This document shows, in pieces, positions 44,583 through 55,560 of a stretch of 64,000 nucleotides of DNA (position 1 is its first letter; every line of letters starts with the position of its first letter). This DNA is from Dichetophora obliterata (Eukaryota; Arthropoda; Insecta; Diptera; Sciomyzidae). Made by a program: the position numbers and the translations under genes. The notes under the pieces are model-generated. The model was not told the origin of the DNA, searched no databases, and saw nothing but the letters and a program-made list of their open reading frames with translations. The stretch is from positions 30,659,318 to 30,723,317 of the forward strand of contig OY986436.1 in assembly GCA_963920525.1 (NCBI GenBank), given 5' to 3'.

Positions 44583-45750
44583 CAGTGAAACTTCTCTAAC
44601 TCGAACTTCCGTAACTCGAAGTAATATTTGTGCTTTTTGCTTTCTCAAGATATTGTCCTTATATTTTGATATTTATTAGTCGAATTACCTTAACTCGAAT
44701 TTTTCTTCAACTCGAACCAAAATCTCATTTGTATTAGGAAGATTTTCATACATATTCAACTCCATAACTCGAATTTCTCTCACTTACAACAACTTCAACT
44801 TTTCTGTGTGTGTTGTAATTAGAATAATTGACTTGGTCGGAGCATATCGCTGCGAAAGCATGACAAAAATTTCCATGGCATCTTTATTAGCTTGCGTCGA
44901 AAGATATAAAAATTATTGTATCTTTCCAGAAGTTCCAGTCAGAATCCAGAATCATGTACGATTTTTCTGGATCCTTGACGAAACATGCTGATTTGGCCAT
45001 ACATTTCATTGACGAAAATTTCATATAAATGTTCCAAATTCGTGCAAGACGCAATGCAGAAACGTCGGGATTTATCATGCACGAACCCAATATTGAAATA
45101 TTGAGGAAGTTTCGTTAACGAAAAGTAGACAGGAATATAAAGAAAATTCGTCAAGGAATTTAAATCAAAACGTGTAATAAAATGCGTGAAGAAATGTTAT
45201 ACCAAAACGTTGAAGAAGTGAAAACGCTGTATTGTTGTAGTTTAGCCTCTGAACGATTCGGCGAATTGCAACAATCATGAATATCTTCAAGTTGTTGTGA
45301 TAGAGTGGGAAAAAGCTAGGCGCTGACAACCGCTGCTTTGCATTATATTTTGTATAATTTTTTTTTAAGTCCAGCAGCTCATGCAGAAACTTCCTTCAAG
45401 AAATCATCACGAAAAGTTCGTCAATGATGCCGTGAACTACTGGGTTGTGCTGTGTGTATTTTGTTGGTATATATTTTGTGTAAGTAAAGAGTTTTTTGAA
45501 TTTGCAAGATAAGTATGGATTATTTTACAGTATTCAAGAATATGCTTACTAACTTAACGAATATATGAAAGTGATAAAACTGCTTATAAATGAAGTTGAA
45601 GATAATTCACTGCCAACAATTTCCGAAAAAAATCACTTCGCAGACAAAAATGAATTTATTTACATAATATTTTATTCTAGAACTTGAATTTTCCGTAACT
45701 AGAAGTTAAATTCTGGTCCCTTGACACTTTGAGTTAGGAAAGTTTCACTG
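44583..45750. mobile_element. pogo-like non-autonomous element
   Basis: Ends CAGTGAAACTTCTCTAACTC and, inverted, CAGTGAAACTTTCCTAACTC, with TA on both sides (44581-44582, 45751-45752). Repeated TAACTCGAA boxes in the first 200 bases resemble pogo/Tigger subterminal arrays. No transposase recognised. Confidence 0.85.
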
Positions 45751-45799
45751 TAAAACAAAAAAAAAAAAATAAAATAAAATTTCGGGTGGTTGGTGTTTT

Positions 45800-46262
45800 G
45801 AAAAATAGTAAAGTAAAGTACAATATGTTTTAAGATTATCTCTTCTTCAAAATTCTTTAAAACATCTTGTAAGTTGACCATTTCCAATATATAATTATCA
45901 GTCACCGTTCTCTCCAACGAATTTAAACGGTTCTGTGACATTGATGAAAAGAGTCAGTTTTTTTATTAGTTTTAATTTTGAAAAGTAGCGTTTAAACGTG
46001 GCATTTGATGCCATCAGCCTTCTTTTTTCTCCAATGCTATTATCACAAATTAATTTTTACGATTCCCCGGCAGTTACATTTTTATCTTCTCCGTCATCCA
46101 TTAATTGAAAGATGAAGTTCTTGAACTACACCATCTTGTCTGTCTTGTCTGTATACTTAAACTCAATGTCCTCGGAATAATGTTCACTAAACTTTGCACA
46201 AGCCTTTTTTATTTCATCGTTAGACTTTGTCAAGAAATTGTAAAGAAAGCCAAACAGAGAAA
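45800..46262 (-). pseudogene. hAT transposase C-terminal remnant
   Basis: The minus strand reads FLTKSNDEIKKACAKFSEHY, then FSKLKLIKK and MSQNRLNSLE, the dimerisation-region layout of ZMYM1-like hAT transposases. Several stops. It lies close to the right end, so most of the gene has been lost. Confidence 0.6.
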
Positions 46263-46900
46263 TATTGCCTGATAAGTCCCTAATACCCCGTCATCTGATT
46301 AGTCGGCGTTAAAATCGTTGCAAAAAATCGATTATAATTCAATCATAAATGGAAATATGACAGTATAATATAAAAAAGAGCCAGACAATAATATTGTCAT
46401 TGTGGATACAAATGAAATTATCACTCGATAAAACATTTTCAAATTTTTTTCTCGGTGCGATGGGCCCCTAGGCAGTTGCCTACACTGCCTTATGGATGAA
46501 CCGGCCCTGGACTTTAACAGTGAGTTGATCACAGCCTAATCACTCAAAGACTACTGAAGAGGAAATGTAGCGATTTCCGAAACAGACTGTCTAGTCAGCT
46601 AAGTGATTGACTCTATATAGATTTGTTGTTGTTGTTGCCTTTTTAAAAACTTACTTGATCTAAAGCTCGCATTTAAATTCATGTAATAATTTTCTTAGAT
46701 TCTAATATGCTTATAATTAAATTTTATTTTTTTATTCATTTATTCATTGTTTACGTCTTTGGAAAGAATCCTTACAGACTACTAAAAAATAAAAATATCT
46801 TACAAACTATTATAAAAAATAACAAAAAAATTTAACAAGGAGTAAAAATTCATTATTATTTGAAATAAAAAATTAATAGGAAATAAAAATTAATAATAAA

Positions 46901-49900
46901 TTATATACGAAACAAGTTATTTAGCAAATTCTTAAATGAAAATTTCGAAAAATAAAAATCTAAGTTATTTTCACTAGATAATTCATTATACAATGACAAG
47001 GCACGATTTATAGGCTCATTACATGCATAAAGAGTTCTATGAGTTTGAGAATGAAATAACGCGTAATGCCGCAACATTCTAGCAGGAATATTAAAATTAA
47101 CAAATTGTAATAATTGGTCACAGTCAGTTTGACCTGATATAAGATCGTGAATAAATAATAACGACTGAATCTTTCTTCTAGTTTCGAGAGTTTTTAAGCC
47201 AAATAGTAAAATACGCGTTTCATAGGAAGGTAAAGGTTCTTCAAAGTGCAAAGAACGAAGCACAAAACGTGAAAATGATTTTTGGATCTTTTCCAATCGA
47301 GCGCAATGGATTAAATAGAAAGGACTCCATATAAAAGAAGCATACTCTAACCTTGACCTTACAAACGAATTATAAAGACAAACCAGAGTATAAGAATCAG
47401 AAAATTCTAAACTATTTCTACGTACAAAAGCAAGCAAGGAATATGATTTAGGAACAACATAATTTATATGATCCACAAAAGTGAACTTTGAGTCAAAAAT
47501 AATTCCAAGGTCCTTAATTGAATTAACCTTCTTTAAGGGGTTACCAGAGAGGGAATATGAAAAAATTATAAAACTGTTACACTTCGTGTATGTCATAGCA
47601 AAGCATTTATTAAAATTTAACGGTAACAAATTCAATAAACTCCATGACAGCAAATTACTTAGATCACTCTGTAAAAGAGCAGCATCATTTAGATTAGATA
47701 CTTTACTAAAAAGCTTTAAATCATCAGCATAAAGTAATAATTTTGCCGAATGAAAATATTTACTTACATCATTAATAAATAATGAAAAAAGTAAAGGGCC
47801 AAGAATGCTACCCTGGGGGACTCCAGAAGAAGCAATGAAGTGATGCGATTTAACACCATTTATTTCCACAAAACATACTCTATATTGAAGATAAGACTGG
47901 ATCCAATTCAAGAAATTGGAATGGAAACCCATTTTGGCAAGTTTAGCTAATAATACATTATGGGGAACCTTGTCAAAGGCCTTGGAGAAGTCCGTATAGA
48001 GGACATCAACTTGATGTCCTAGTTCAAAAGATGAAATGCAGAATTTTGAGAAAACTGCTAAGTTAGTTACAGTAGACCGACCAGCAAAAAACCCGTGCTG
48101 TTCAGGGCAAATGTGTCGCTTTACAAAGAAGAATAATCTATTTTTAATAACACTTTCAAAAAGTTTCGAAACATTTGATAGCTTAGAAATAGGTCTATAG
48201 TTGGATACATCATTCTTATTACCACATTTAAAAACCGGTGTTATAGAGCCAATTTTCCAACAGTCTATAAAAGTGCCAGTCTTTAAAGATTTATTGAAAA
48301 TTTCACACAAAGGCCTAGATAAGGAAAACGCGCATTTATTAAGCAAAATAGATGAAATACCATCATTATCAGCCTTATTCGATACTTTCATTTTGGTCAT
48401 AGCAGTGGAAATTTCATCCTCAGACAAAACAACAGTACCAAGGTTTAAAAATGAGTCTACATTTTCCAAGATTGACATATCAAAATTTGAATTGACCGTA
48501 ACATAATTGGATTTAAAATAATCAGCAAATAGATTCACAGTATCTTGAATAGTAAAAGAGTCAATGCCGTTATAGTATGTTGAAGTAGGAATGCAGGAGC
48601 CATCACGTTTGGATTGAATAAAGTGCCAAAATGACTTTGGATTGATTTTAATATTATTCTCACAACGTAAAATATACTGTTTGTAGAGAAATTTATTTAA
48701 AAAATTAAATTCTCTCATGTAATGAATGTACATTAAGTGATACTGGGGATCATTAGTTGTCTTAAATAATTTTATATTTTTATTGCGCAAGTTTTTAAGC
48801 TTTTTAAGACCTTTAGTGTACCATGGTAACTTATACACTTTTGGCGAAAAATGTGGAATATATTCAGTGCTTATAGAAGACAAATAAGATTTAAATAAAT
48901 CATAACAATCTGCCACATTTTGATTTAAAAACATCTCATTCCATCTAGTATCGAAAAAAATAGCATTTAAAAGATCAAAATTACATAATTTAAAATTAAA
49001 ATAATTATTTTGCGGCAAACATTGCACAAAGTCATAGAACTCAAAATCTAAAACAAGTGGAACGTGGTGTATACCTGATGGAGATACAGGACATAAACAA
49101 TGAGATAGTTGAGACTTAAAATTTTTTGAAACAAAAATCAGATCTAAAATTTTGTTAAGTGAATTAAAAAAGGAATTAATTTGAACTAAATCAATGCTTA
49201 ATAAACTATCAATAAAATAAATTTCGTGAGAATTATTGATATTGGAGGGAGTAAACACATCAGCAAGAAAACTCCAAACAACTTTACTTAGATTGAAGTC
49301 ACCCAAAAAGCATAAGTGATTATCTGCATTCTTAAATGATGATTGTAAACCAACAACATTGTCAACATGCGCAGCATATAGGTCATCTGAACTATTTGGT
49401 GGGATATATGAGACACATACGTAAGCAGCACCTTTGGTATCATTTATTGTAACACATAGTTGGTCCAGTAGCGTGTCACTATTCTGCAGTAAAAATATAG
49501 ACGAGCAAAGATTGTGTTTAACTGCAATCAAAACACCACCACCTCGAGTGAGACCAGTCTTAGCAGCATCTCTGTCCTTGCGATAAACTTGATATATATT
49601 AGGATCAAAGAATTCGCCATCAAAAAAATCTGCATTCAGCCACGTTTCAACAAATACTATTATGTCAAAATCACTTTGTGAGGTCCAATTAAAAATAGAA
49701 TTTACTTTCGTCCTAATTCCAGACATATTATTAAAAAATAACTTTAATTTAGTGCGAGTCCCAGCAGAATTTTTATGAATATGTACGTCATCAAGAGTTG
49801 TAGAAAGAGCCTTCGAGTCATTCTCTTTATCTTGAACAGCATTCCAATCAATAGTTGTGTTGGATAAAGAAAGCGACGGTAATGGCAAATGCAATATCGA

Positions 49901-49957
49901 CGAGTTTGATGGCAAAGGGGGTGCATCAGCATGAACAGCAGATAATAAAAATTGCAT
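46901..49957 (-). CDS. LINE ORF2: endonuclease and reverse transcriptase
   Basis: 1018 codons with no stop or frameshift. Residues about 70-310 form an AP-type endonuclease (NNMSGIRTK, VFVETWLN, GDFNLSKVVW near 216). The usual terminal SDH is read as GIHHVPL, which may weaken catalysis or be family-specific. The reverse transcriptase follows at about 510-830 (TDFSKAFDKVPHNVLL, SSGVPQGSILGPLLF near 711, LLYADDLKLF near 743). A C-terminal domain (RLEYASFIWSPFYL, SYETRILLFGLKTLETRR) completes it. The ATG at 49957 lies 11 bases after the ORF1 stop, which suits reinitiation on one transcript. Expected activity: nicking target DNA and priming reverse transcription. Confidence 0.92.
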   Translation of the reverse strand: MQFLLSAVHADAPPLPSNSSILHLPLPSLSLSNTTIDWNAVQDKENDSKALSTTLDDVHIHKNSAGTRTKLKLFFNNMSGIRTKVNSIFNWTSQSDFDIIVFVETWLNADFFDGEFFDPNIYQVYRKDRDAAKTGLTRGGGVLIAVKHNLCSSIFLLQNSDTLLDQLCVTINDTKGAAYVCVSYIPPNSSDDLYAAHVDNVVGLQSSFKNADNHLCFLGDFNLSKVVWSFLADVFTPSNINNSHEIYFIDSLLSIDLVQINSFFNSLNKILDLIFVSKNFKSQLSHCLCPVSPSGIHHVPLVLDFEFYDFVQCLPQNNYFNFKLCNFDLLNAIFFDTRWNEMFLNQNVADCYDLFKSYLSSISTEYIPHFSPKVYKLPWYTKGLKKLKNLRNKNIKLFKTTNDPQYHLMYIHYMREFNFLNKFLYKQYILRCENNIKINPKSFWHFIQSKRDGSCIPTSTYYNGIDSFTIQDTVNLFADYFKSNYVTVNSNFDMSILENVDSFLNLGTVVLSEDEISTAMTKMKVSNKADNDGISSILLNKCAFSLSRPLCEIFNKSLKTGTFIDCWKIGSITPVFKCGNKNDVSNYRPISKLSNVSKLFESVIKNRLFFFVKRHICPEQHGFFAGRSTVTNLAVFSKFCISSFELGHQVDVLYTDFSKAFDKVPHNVLLAKLAKMGFHSNFLNWIQSYLQYRVCFVEINGVKSHHFIASSGVPQGSILGPLLFSLFINDVSKYFHSAKLLLYADDLKLFSKVSNLNDAALLQSDLSNLLSWSLLNLLPLNFNKCFAMTYTKCNSFIIFSYSLSGNPLKKVNSIKDLGIIFDSKFTFVDHINYVVPKSYSLLAFVRRNSLEFSDSYTLVCLYNSFVRSRLEYASFIWSPFYLIHCARLEKIQKSFSRFVLRSLHFEEPLPSYETRILLFGLKTLETRRKIQSLLFIHDLISGQTDCDQLLQFVNFNIPARMLRHYALFHSQTHRTLYACNEPINRALSLYNELSSENNLDFYFSKFSFKNLLNNLFRI

Positions 49958-49968
49958 ATATTCTTCTC

Positions 49969-51054
49969 TTAACTCTTCAGTAGATTTTCGTCTTCTTTCG
50001 CTAAAAAAGAGAAATGCCGCACTCGGACATCAGCCGGCCACAATGTTGGATTGAATACTTTATCTAAATCATTCAGCGGTATAATTAATTTAAAGCTGAC
50101 TCGCTTTAAAGTGGTCACATCAATACCCCTTTTAACCAGACGATAACACGCAATTTTATCTTTAAGAATATTAGTATGCGAGCAGATATATTCAATAACA
50201 CTATCAGCAGTAACAGTAGGTTTGAAATAAGAGAGATGAAGAAAACTCTTTGACACAGCAACATCAAGCTCATTACTAGCACTGCACCCCACAATAGACA
50301 AATCATTGTTTTGATTATTATTATTTTGCCTTTTGTTACGCACCGTACTCCACTCATAAGCCGATGACACAGGCAAGGGAGAAGATAAGGTTGGATCACT
50401 CCCAACAACAACAGCAGCAGCAGGCGCAGCAGCAGACACATCAGCATAAGAACCAGTCACACTAGATTTAGTATGTGAAGAAGACGAATTTAAAGAGACA
50501 TCATTATTGACAGCAGCAACAGAATCAGAGCACACATTCAAATCAGGTGCATCAACAGCAGCAGCAGCAGCACCCGTGCAAAGAGATGAATTAGATGGAG
50601 AGCGTAACTCAATTAAGTTAGCATTCGCAGCAACAGCATTGTATGAAGGCACTGGATTATGAACATCAGCAAGGGCAATATCGATGCTGGGTGTTTTCAT
50701 CGGTTGCATATTAACAGCAGATTTCAAGGTCGAGGTTAATGAACTCGACGATGAAGAGCAAACACTCTTCAATTTACTTGCATTGTTATTAGCTAATAAA
50801 GAGCTTTGACTAATGAGCAATTTAAGTTCTTTCACTTCTGCAGCCAGTTCCGACACAATTTCGCAGATATTAAAAGTTCTATTTAGGCACTTATCGCAAT
50901 TATAGACAAAATTTGGACAATTATTAAAAAAGCCAAAAGAACGGTCATCAATATTAGTACACGATCTATGACATCGCTCATTGCACACATTACATGGTAA
51001 TGAAACCTCCGCGCCCAAAATAGTTTTACTGCAAATTAAGCAACGAGAACGCAT
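49969..51054 (-). CDS. LINE ORF1 with PHD-like zinc finger
   Basis: 361 codons from the ATG at 51054; an upstream in-frame TTG could extend it by six. Residues about 5-60 hold a PHD-like cysteine/histidine array (CLIC, CNVCNERCHRSC, CDKC). A long Ser/Ala/Asn-rich low-complexity middle with Ala runs follows. The C-terminal folded stretch contains VSKSFLHLSYFKPTVTADSV, an RRM-like segment of the sort found in LINE ORF1 proteins. The likely role is RNA binding and particle formation. Stop at 49969-49971. Confidence 0.88.
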   Translation of the reverse strand: MRSRCLICSKTILGAEVSLPCNVCNERCHRSCTNIDDRSFGFFNNCPNFVYNCDKCLNRTFNICEIVSELAAEVKELKLLISQSSLLANNNASKLKSVCSSSSSSLTSTLKSAVNMQPMKTPSIDIALADVHNPVPSYNAVAANANLIELRSPSNSSLCTGAAAAAVDAPDLNVCSDSVAAVNNDVSLNSSSSHTKSSVTGSYADVSAAAPAAAVVVGSDPTLSSPLPVSSAYEWSTVRNKRQNNNNQNNDLSIVGCSASNELDVAVSKSFLHLSYFKPTVTADSVIEYICSHTNILKDKIACYRLVKRGIDVTTLKRVSFKLIIPLNDLDKVFNPTLWPADVRVRHFSFLAKEDENLLKS

Positions 51055-51285
51055 GACCGAAGCGAACGACAATCGAATATAAACTGATTTTCTTGTTTAA
51101 AAATTCAGAAGTGCTTTACTAAGAATTATTTGCATTTAAATTTTATTTATTATTCATATAAAATATAAAATATTTTAATAATTTGTTGCTTGTAGTCGAA
51201 ATAAAGGACCTTCTTGTAAATAATAATCAGTGTCAGTAAAGGTATACTTTTAAAATTTTATGGTTTTACAGAACAAATTTTAATA

Positions 51286-53604
51286 CCCAGCTAGCACAGT
51301 TTTCGATTTATAACAAAAATAAATTATAATTCTGAGGTATTCCAGCTTTTTTTTAACAAATTTAGTCACAAATGGGTTCTATCAACTTTATACAAGTTTC
51401 AAATAAGTAATTTGTAACAAATCATTCGTTTTGTTGCAAATAAGTTAAACTACGGTGTTAATTATGTCACGAATAAATACACTTTTTGTAAAAATGTTTC
51501 ATAAAGTTTTTAAAAAAATAAGTAATTTTTACGTTTAATTAACATTATTACATAATTTTTTTTTGAAGCACCTATAAAAAATGTTTGTGTATTGTAATTG
51601 TAACATATACAGCAATGAGTTAGCAACCTAGATACGACTAAGTTGCTTTAAGTTTATATTAAGTTATATCAATGTCACAACAACTAAATGTTCAAAACAT
51701 CGATTTGAAGATGTTTTAATTAAGTTATAGGGAAGTCACTAAAACTAAATGTTTCCAATTTTTCTGTGACGCACTAAAATGACATAAGCAAAATATAAAT
51801 TTTATTGTTTTTTCTACATTTTCTTTGTGTAATCTTCTACTACCATGTAATCCAATTTTTTTTTTGTTTCAGCGTTCAACGAGACTACAAAACTGAACAA
51901 ATTTTCCTTTGAACGGCAATGAATCATTGCGAAATTATGAGAATTAGTTTTATTGCAAGAAGGTTGAAATCAGGTTTTTATTCAGTTACAAGAACATTGG
52001 AAATTGTCGTTGCAACCTTATGCTGTATTGAGGTTATTATTCAGTTGCTTCATTGGCGTCGGAAGCGGGGGGCAAGGTGGGCAGTTGCCCCCCCACTTTT
52101 TTAGCTAGATAAACAATTTAAAAGGAAAAGTTATTCAAAATATCAGTTTTTTTGCAACGATAATATTTTTGTATTATATATTTTCCTCTTCTTTCTCTCT
52201 TCTTCATGTTTCATGTGAAGAAATTTTTGTGGTCTTTTTTGCACCACTATTTGTACTGCCCCCCCCATTTGTACTGCCCCCCCAGATGAAGTTCGCTTCC
52301 GACGCGCTTGAGTTGCTTCAACTTTAGGAAACATTATTATAACTCAAAAGATGTAGTTAGGAAAAATAACGTTAAATTGAGGTTTTTATAAAGTTGCAAG
52401 CTCATTGAAAATAGTCATTGCAAACTTGTGCTGTATCAAGGTTATTATTCAGTTAATGTAAATTTAAAAAACATAATTGTAACTTATAAAATTTTGCTTG
52501 ATATAAGAATGATGTATTGAGGTTATTGTTCTGTTGCAAGAACTTTGGAAAAAAATATTGCAACTTATTTAATGTAATTAGTTACATAAACGTTACATTG
52601 GAGTTGCAAGAAGTTTTGAATAAAATTGTTGTAAGTAAATGCTGCATTGAGGTTATTATTCAATTGCAACAACTTTAAAAAATTTTTTGTAACTTTTGAT
52701 ATTAAGTTTGTTGCAAGAACTATGTATTAAAGTAATTATTCAGTTGCAAGAACTTTATAAAAAAGTGTCTAAGAACTTCATACTCGCCATATTTGAGTTT
52801 TTTTCTACACTATGAATTTTGATTGGAATAAATTTAAATACGATTGTCTTTAGTATTTATTATTTTCTTTTAGAATTTTCAGTGCTATATGACACTAGGA
52901 ACTCAAAAAAATATATTTAGCCATATATTAAAAATTATAACGCTGAAATTAAAAACTCGAAATATTTCGTATTTCCAAATTCTATAAAAAAATTTTATTT
53001 CTTGGGTGGCGCGTGAGTTTTCTAGAGGGAAAACACAAACATGTTGTTGTAAAATTTTAGTGTATAACTCCTCATATTTTCAATTTAATTTCACATCTTC
53101 TTATTACATTCCAATTTGTCTTTGACTTTTAAAATACACTCCAAAAAATTATCACTGGTTTAATGAAAATTATATTAAGGAATTGTGTATGCAAAACATT
53201 TTAAAACTTTTTAAGAACTTATTTTTTTTTAACCAGGAATATTTATGTCATCAGTATTTCTTCCTTGTTAAAAATCTGTCATTTTAACAAAAAATAACTT
53301 CAATAAAACAAAATACTTGTTATATACACGTTATTTTACCTGAATTGTAACGTGAGAATAACACAATAAAAACTTTTTTGGATGTTTCAAGTATGTTTCA
53401 TTTTGTGGCGTGCAACTTTAGTTTGTACCAACAACACAATTATAACATTTTTATAACACATTTTTTGCCTAATTGCAACCTAAGTTGTTATAAAATAAGC
53501 GTTAAATATCTGCTTTTTCAGTTGTAACTACGTTCAAATTACGATTTATATCTGTATTGGCGACTCTTTTGCGACACTTTTACAACCTTTTTGGGGTAGC
53601 TGGG
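51286..53604. mobile_element. non-autonomous DNA transposon with CCCAGCTA ends and tandem repeats
   Basis: CCCAGCTAGCACA at the left and, inverted, CCCAGCTACCCCA at the right, each next to TA. The interior holds diverged units of about 90-100 bp (about 51950-52770) marked by TTATTATTCAGTTGCAAGAA and a nearby TTGCAACTTA. Superfamily not assigned. Confidence 0.6.
52056..52305. mobile_element. GC-rich MITE with GCGTCGGAAGCG ends
   Basis: GCGTCGGAAGCG at the left and its inverse CGCTTCCGACGC at the right. Poly-C/G tracts; a TTTGTACTGCCCCCC unit occurs twice. Flanks GCTTCATT and GCTTGAGT are a possible decayed 8-bp duplication. It splits the tandem array of the host element. Confidence 0.65.
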
Positions 53605-53606
53605 TA

Positions 53607-54548
53607 CGTTCAATGCTGCCAATACTAAGTTACTAAAAACAGTTTTCCAGTGACAAAGTGTTTAAAAAAAATAATTTTAAATTGTGTCAGACCCTTACTC
53701 AAATTAAATTTATATAAATTTAATAGTCATTTTCACTCATACACACTTTTAGACACACTCATACTCAAAATTCCCTGAGGCACAGGTATGCACTCCAACA
53801 TGAGAAGCAACAGTTTGTCTGAAAAATAATTAACTGCATACATACTTCAAAAACAAAAAACATGTACATATACGCGAACATACATAACCACATATACAAG
53901 CAAAAACTGTAATCAGCGCATTGTCAGCAGATATCCTTCAACACCTGCTTCGCATGATTGTTGCAATCAAATATGTACATCTTTTTGATAAAAACAAACA
54001 AAAATCAACACAAAAATAACTGGAAATAACCAGCTAAATGCCAATATATATACCCACACACGTACATATACATATAAATTGTTCACATACACACATACAC
54101 ACACACCAAACAAGCATTCATCAAAAAATTTATAAACAGGGATGTCGCGTCGGGACACAATTAAATTGTTATCCAATTTAACGCTTCCGTCGACGCTGCA
54201 CGTTGGGAAAAAATGAGGTAAAACGCGCACATGTGTTTGTTTTTGCTGTAATTTTTATATTTACTAAATAATAAAGCTAATTAATAGTAGTCTGGCATAA
54301 TTATTTTTTTATTGCACACACCCTACACTTATACCCTACGATTGAAAAGGGAATATAATTTTTATACATAAAATGGTGAGAAAAAATAAAATTGAGTGCA
54401 GTATAAGTCAAAAGTATGTAATTACGCAGATATTATATATGATCGTCTTCCTTTGAAAATGAGGTACAATTCTTATCTTGAATGAAATTAGTTTTGTGTA
54501 ATTAGCTATTGCAATGTTAGGAGCGTTCCGGGAAAGTCAGCTCAGGCG
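53607..54548. other. non-coding with CA/TA simple repeats
   Basis: Short CA-rich runs near 54080-54110. No exon or transposon end supported. Confidence 0.4.
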
Positions 54549-54941
54549 ACTAAAACCCAAGGTTCATTTATATAAAGGTTGCGTACATTTTTGACATTTT
54601 CTCAATTCGGCACCTTATTTTAAAATGAGAGCAAGAGAGTGCAGTCATTAGAGCAAAAAATTCACACAGTTGCTTGAATATGAAACTATTTAGTAGTACA
54701 TTTCATAGTATTAATATTTTTTGCTACTTTAAAAACTCCTATATTTGCTTTGGGAATTGACTTTAATTTGACATAGATTATGTAAAATCGGTCCATGATT
54801 TCCAAAATAATGTATATACGTGGCTGCATAGGACTATATTTACGCGCTACCTGCAAAAATAAATCAAATCACATAAAGTTGACAGCATAAATTCCTCCTA
54901 TTTTTAAATGTATGATTTCACATGCAAACTATCGAGTCTAA

Positions 54942-55383
54942 GGCCTTTTCCGCACTCGGTCAACGCAGTTCCAACGCAACTTCAACGCATTAGCGAAAAA
55001 GTTGAAAAGTAATGCAACTATAAGCCTTATGCTTTCAGACTGGCTTCAAAAGTCATGCAACATGTGTAAGACATCTGAAAAAGCATTAATAAATGAAATA
55101 AATGGCATTATGCAATCGTACTTATGATAACATTAAAATAAAAAAGAACAATAAGCCAATATTAATATAAAGTGTACTGCACTACAAATAATTGAATTCA
55201 CAAAACAAACAAACTGATGCAACAAGTCACCGATGGAAATTGCGGAAAGCCGCGTTGCGTTGAACAGGTTGAGAACGTGTCGAGAACTTGTTGCGTGCAA
55301 GTTGCTTAATCTGTAGGTTATGGTATAAATACACAAGCTAGCAACTTGAGTTGGAGTTGCGTTGACCAAGTGTGGAAAAGGCC
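54942..55383. mobile_element. Harbinger-type MITE, 442 bp
   Basis: GGCCTTTTCCGCACTCGGTC at the left and, inverted, GGCCTTTTCCACACTTGGTC at the right, flanked by TAA (54939-54941, 55384-55386). CAACGCAACTT-type repeats inside. Confidence 0.82.
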
Positions 55384-55560
55384 TAAAAAATTAGTTTAAA
55401 GGCCAAGATGTATTTTCTGTTTTTATTTTTATAGGTAATTAAAAAAATGTTGGTAAAATTTCGTTTATCCTGATATTGAAATTTTTTATAATTTCTTGCT
55501 TCCCATTAATGTGAACTTTTTCTTTTGATAAATTACACTATTCTCTTAGACAAATAGAAG

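Larger units (their letters stand above)
41732..46509 (-). mobile_element. hAT element (ZMYM1-like type) hosting a LINE and a pogo-like element
   Basis: Ends CAGGGCCGGATTAACCATG and, inverted, CAGGGCCGGTTCATCCAT, both with GGCCCCTAGGCA-like boxes inside. Perfect 8-bp duplication GACTTTAA (41724-41731, 46510-46517). A subterminal repeat of about 140-147 bp is present in two copies plus a partial third (41960-42258). Transposase remnants lie at 45800-46262. Confidence 0.9.
40319..46710. repeat. old interspersed repeat R, copy 1, interrupted by two hATs
   Basis: Segments 40440-40568, 41483-41731 and 46510-46710 match, in order, 63050-63600 (shared landmarks GAGCACGGCC, AATTAATGTCAAATTAATTA, GAAGCAACTAGAACA, TTTCCGAAACAGACTGTC, AACTTACTTGATCTAAAGCT). 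The stretch 40319-40348 is the inverse of part of 46538-46570, so copy 1 is rearranged at its left edge. Nature of R unknown; no coding. Confidence 0.6.
46730..51135 (-). mobile_element. apparently intact CR1/Jockey-superfamily LINE
   Basis: Two long ORFs in order, an 80-base 5' leader and a 3' tail of TGAATAAA-type short repeats (about 46730-46750). A 13-bp perfect target duplication TTAAATTTTATTT lies at 46717-46729 and 51136-51148. Length 4406 bp. A PHD-type ORF1 and a microsatellite-like tail favour a CR1-like clade over Jockey proper. Confidence 0.85.

Noticed and set aside
47481..48506. Plus-strand frames opposite the LINE
   Set aside because: Antisense shadows of ORF2, which has full domain support.
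50115..50447. 110-codon Leu-rich minus-strand frame
   Set aside because: Alternative frame inside LINE ORF1, produced by its Ala/Ser repeats.
52143..52334. 63-codon minus-strand frame
   Set aside because: Encoded by the GC-rich MITE and its poly-C tracts.
55133..55369. 78-codon minus-strand frame
   Set aside because: Falls inside the Harbinger MITE.
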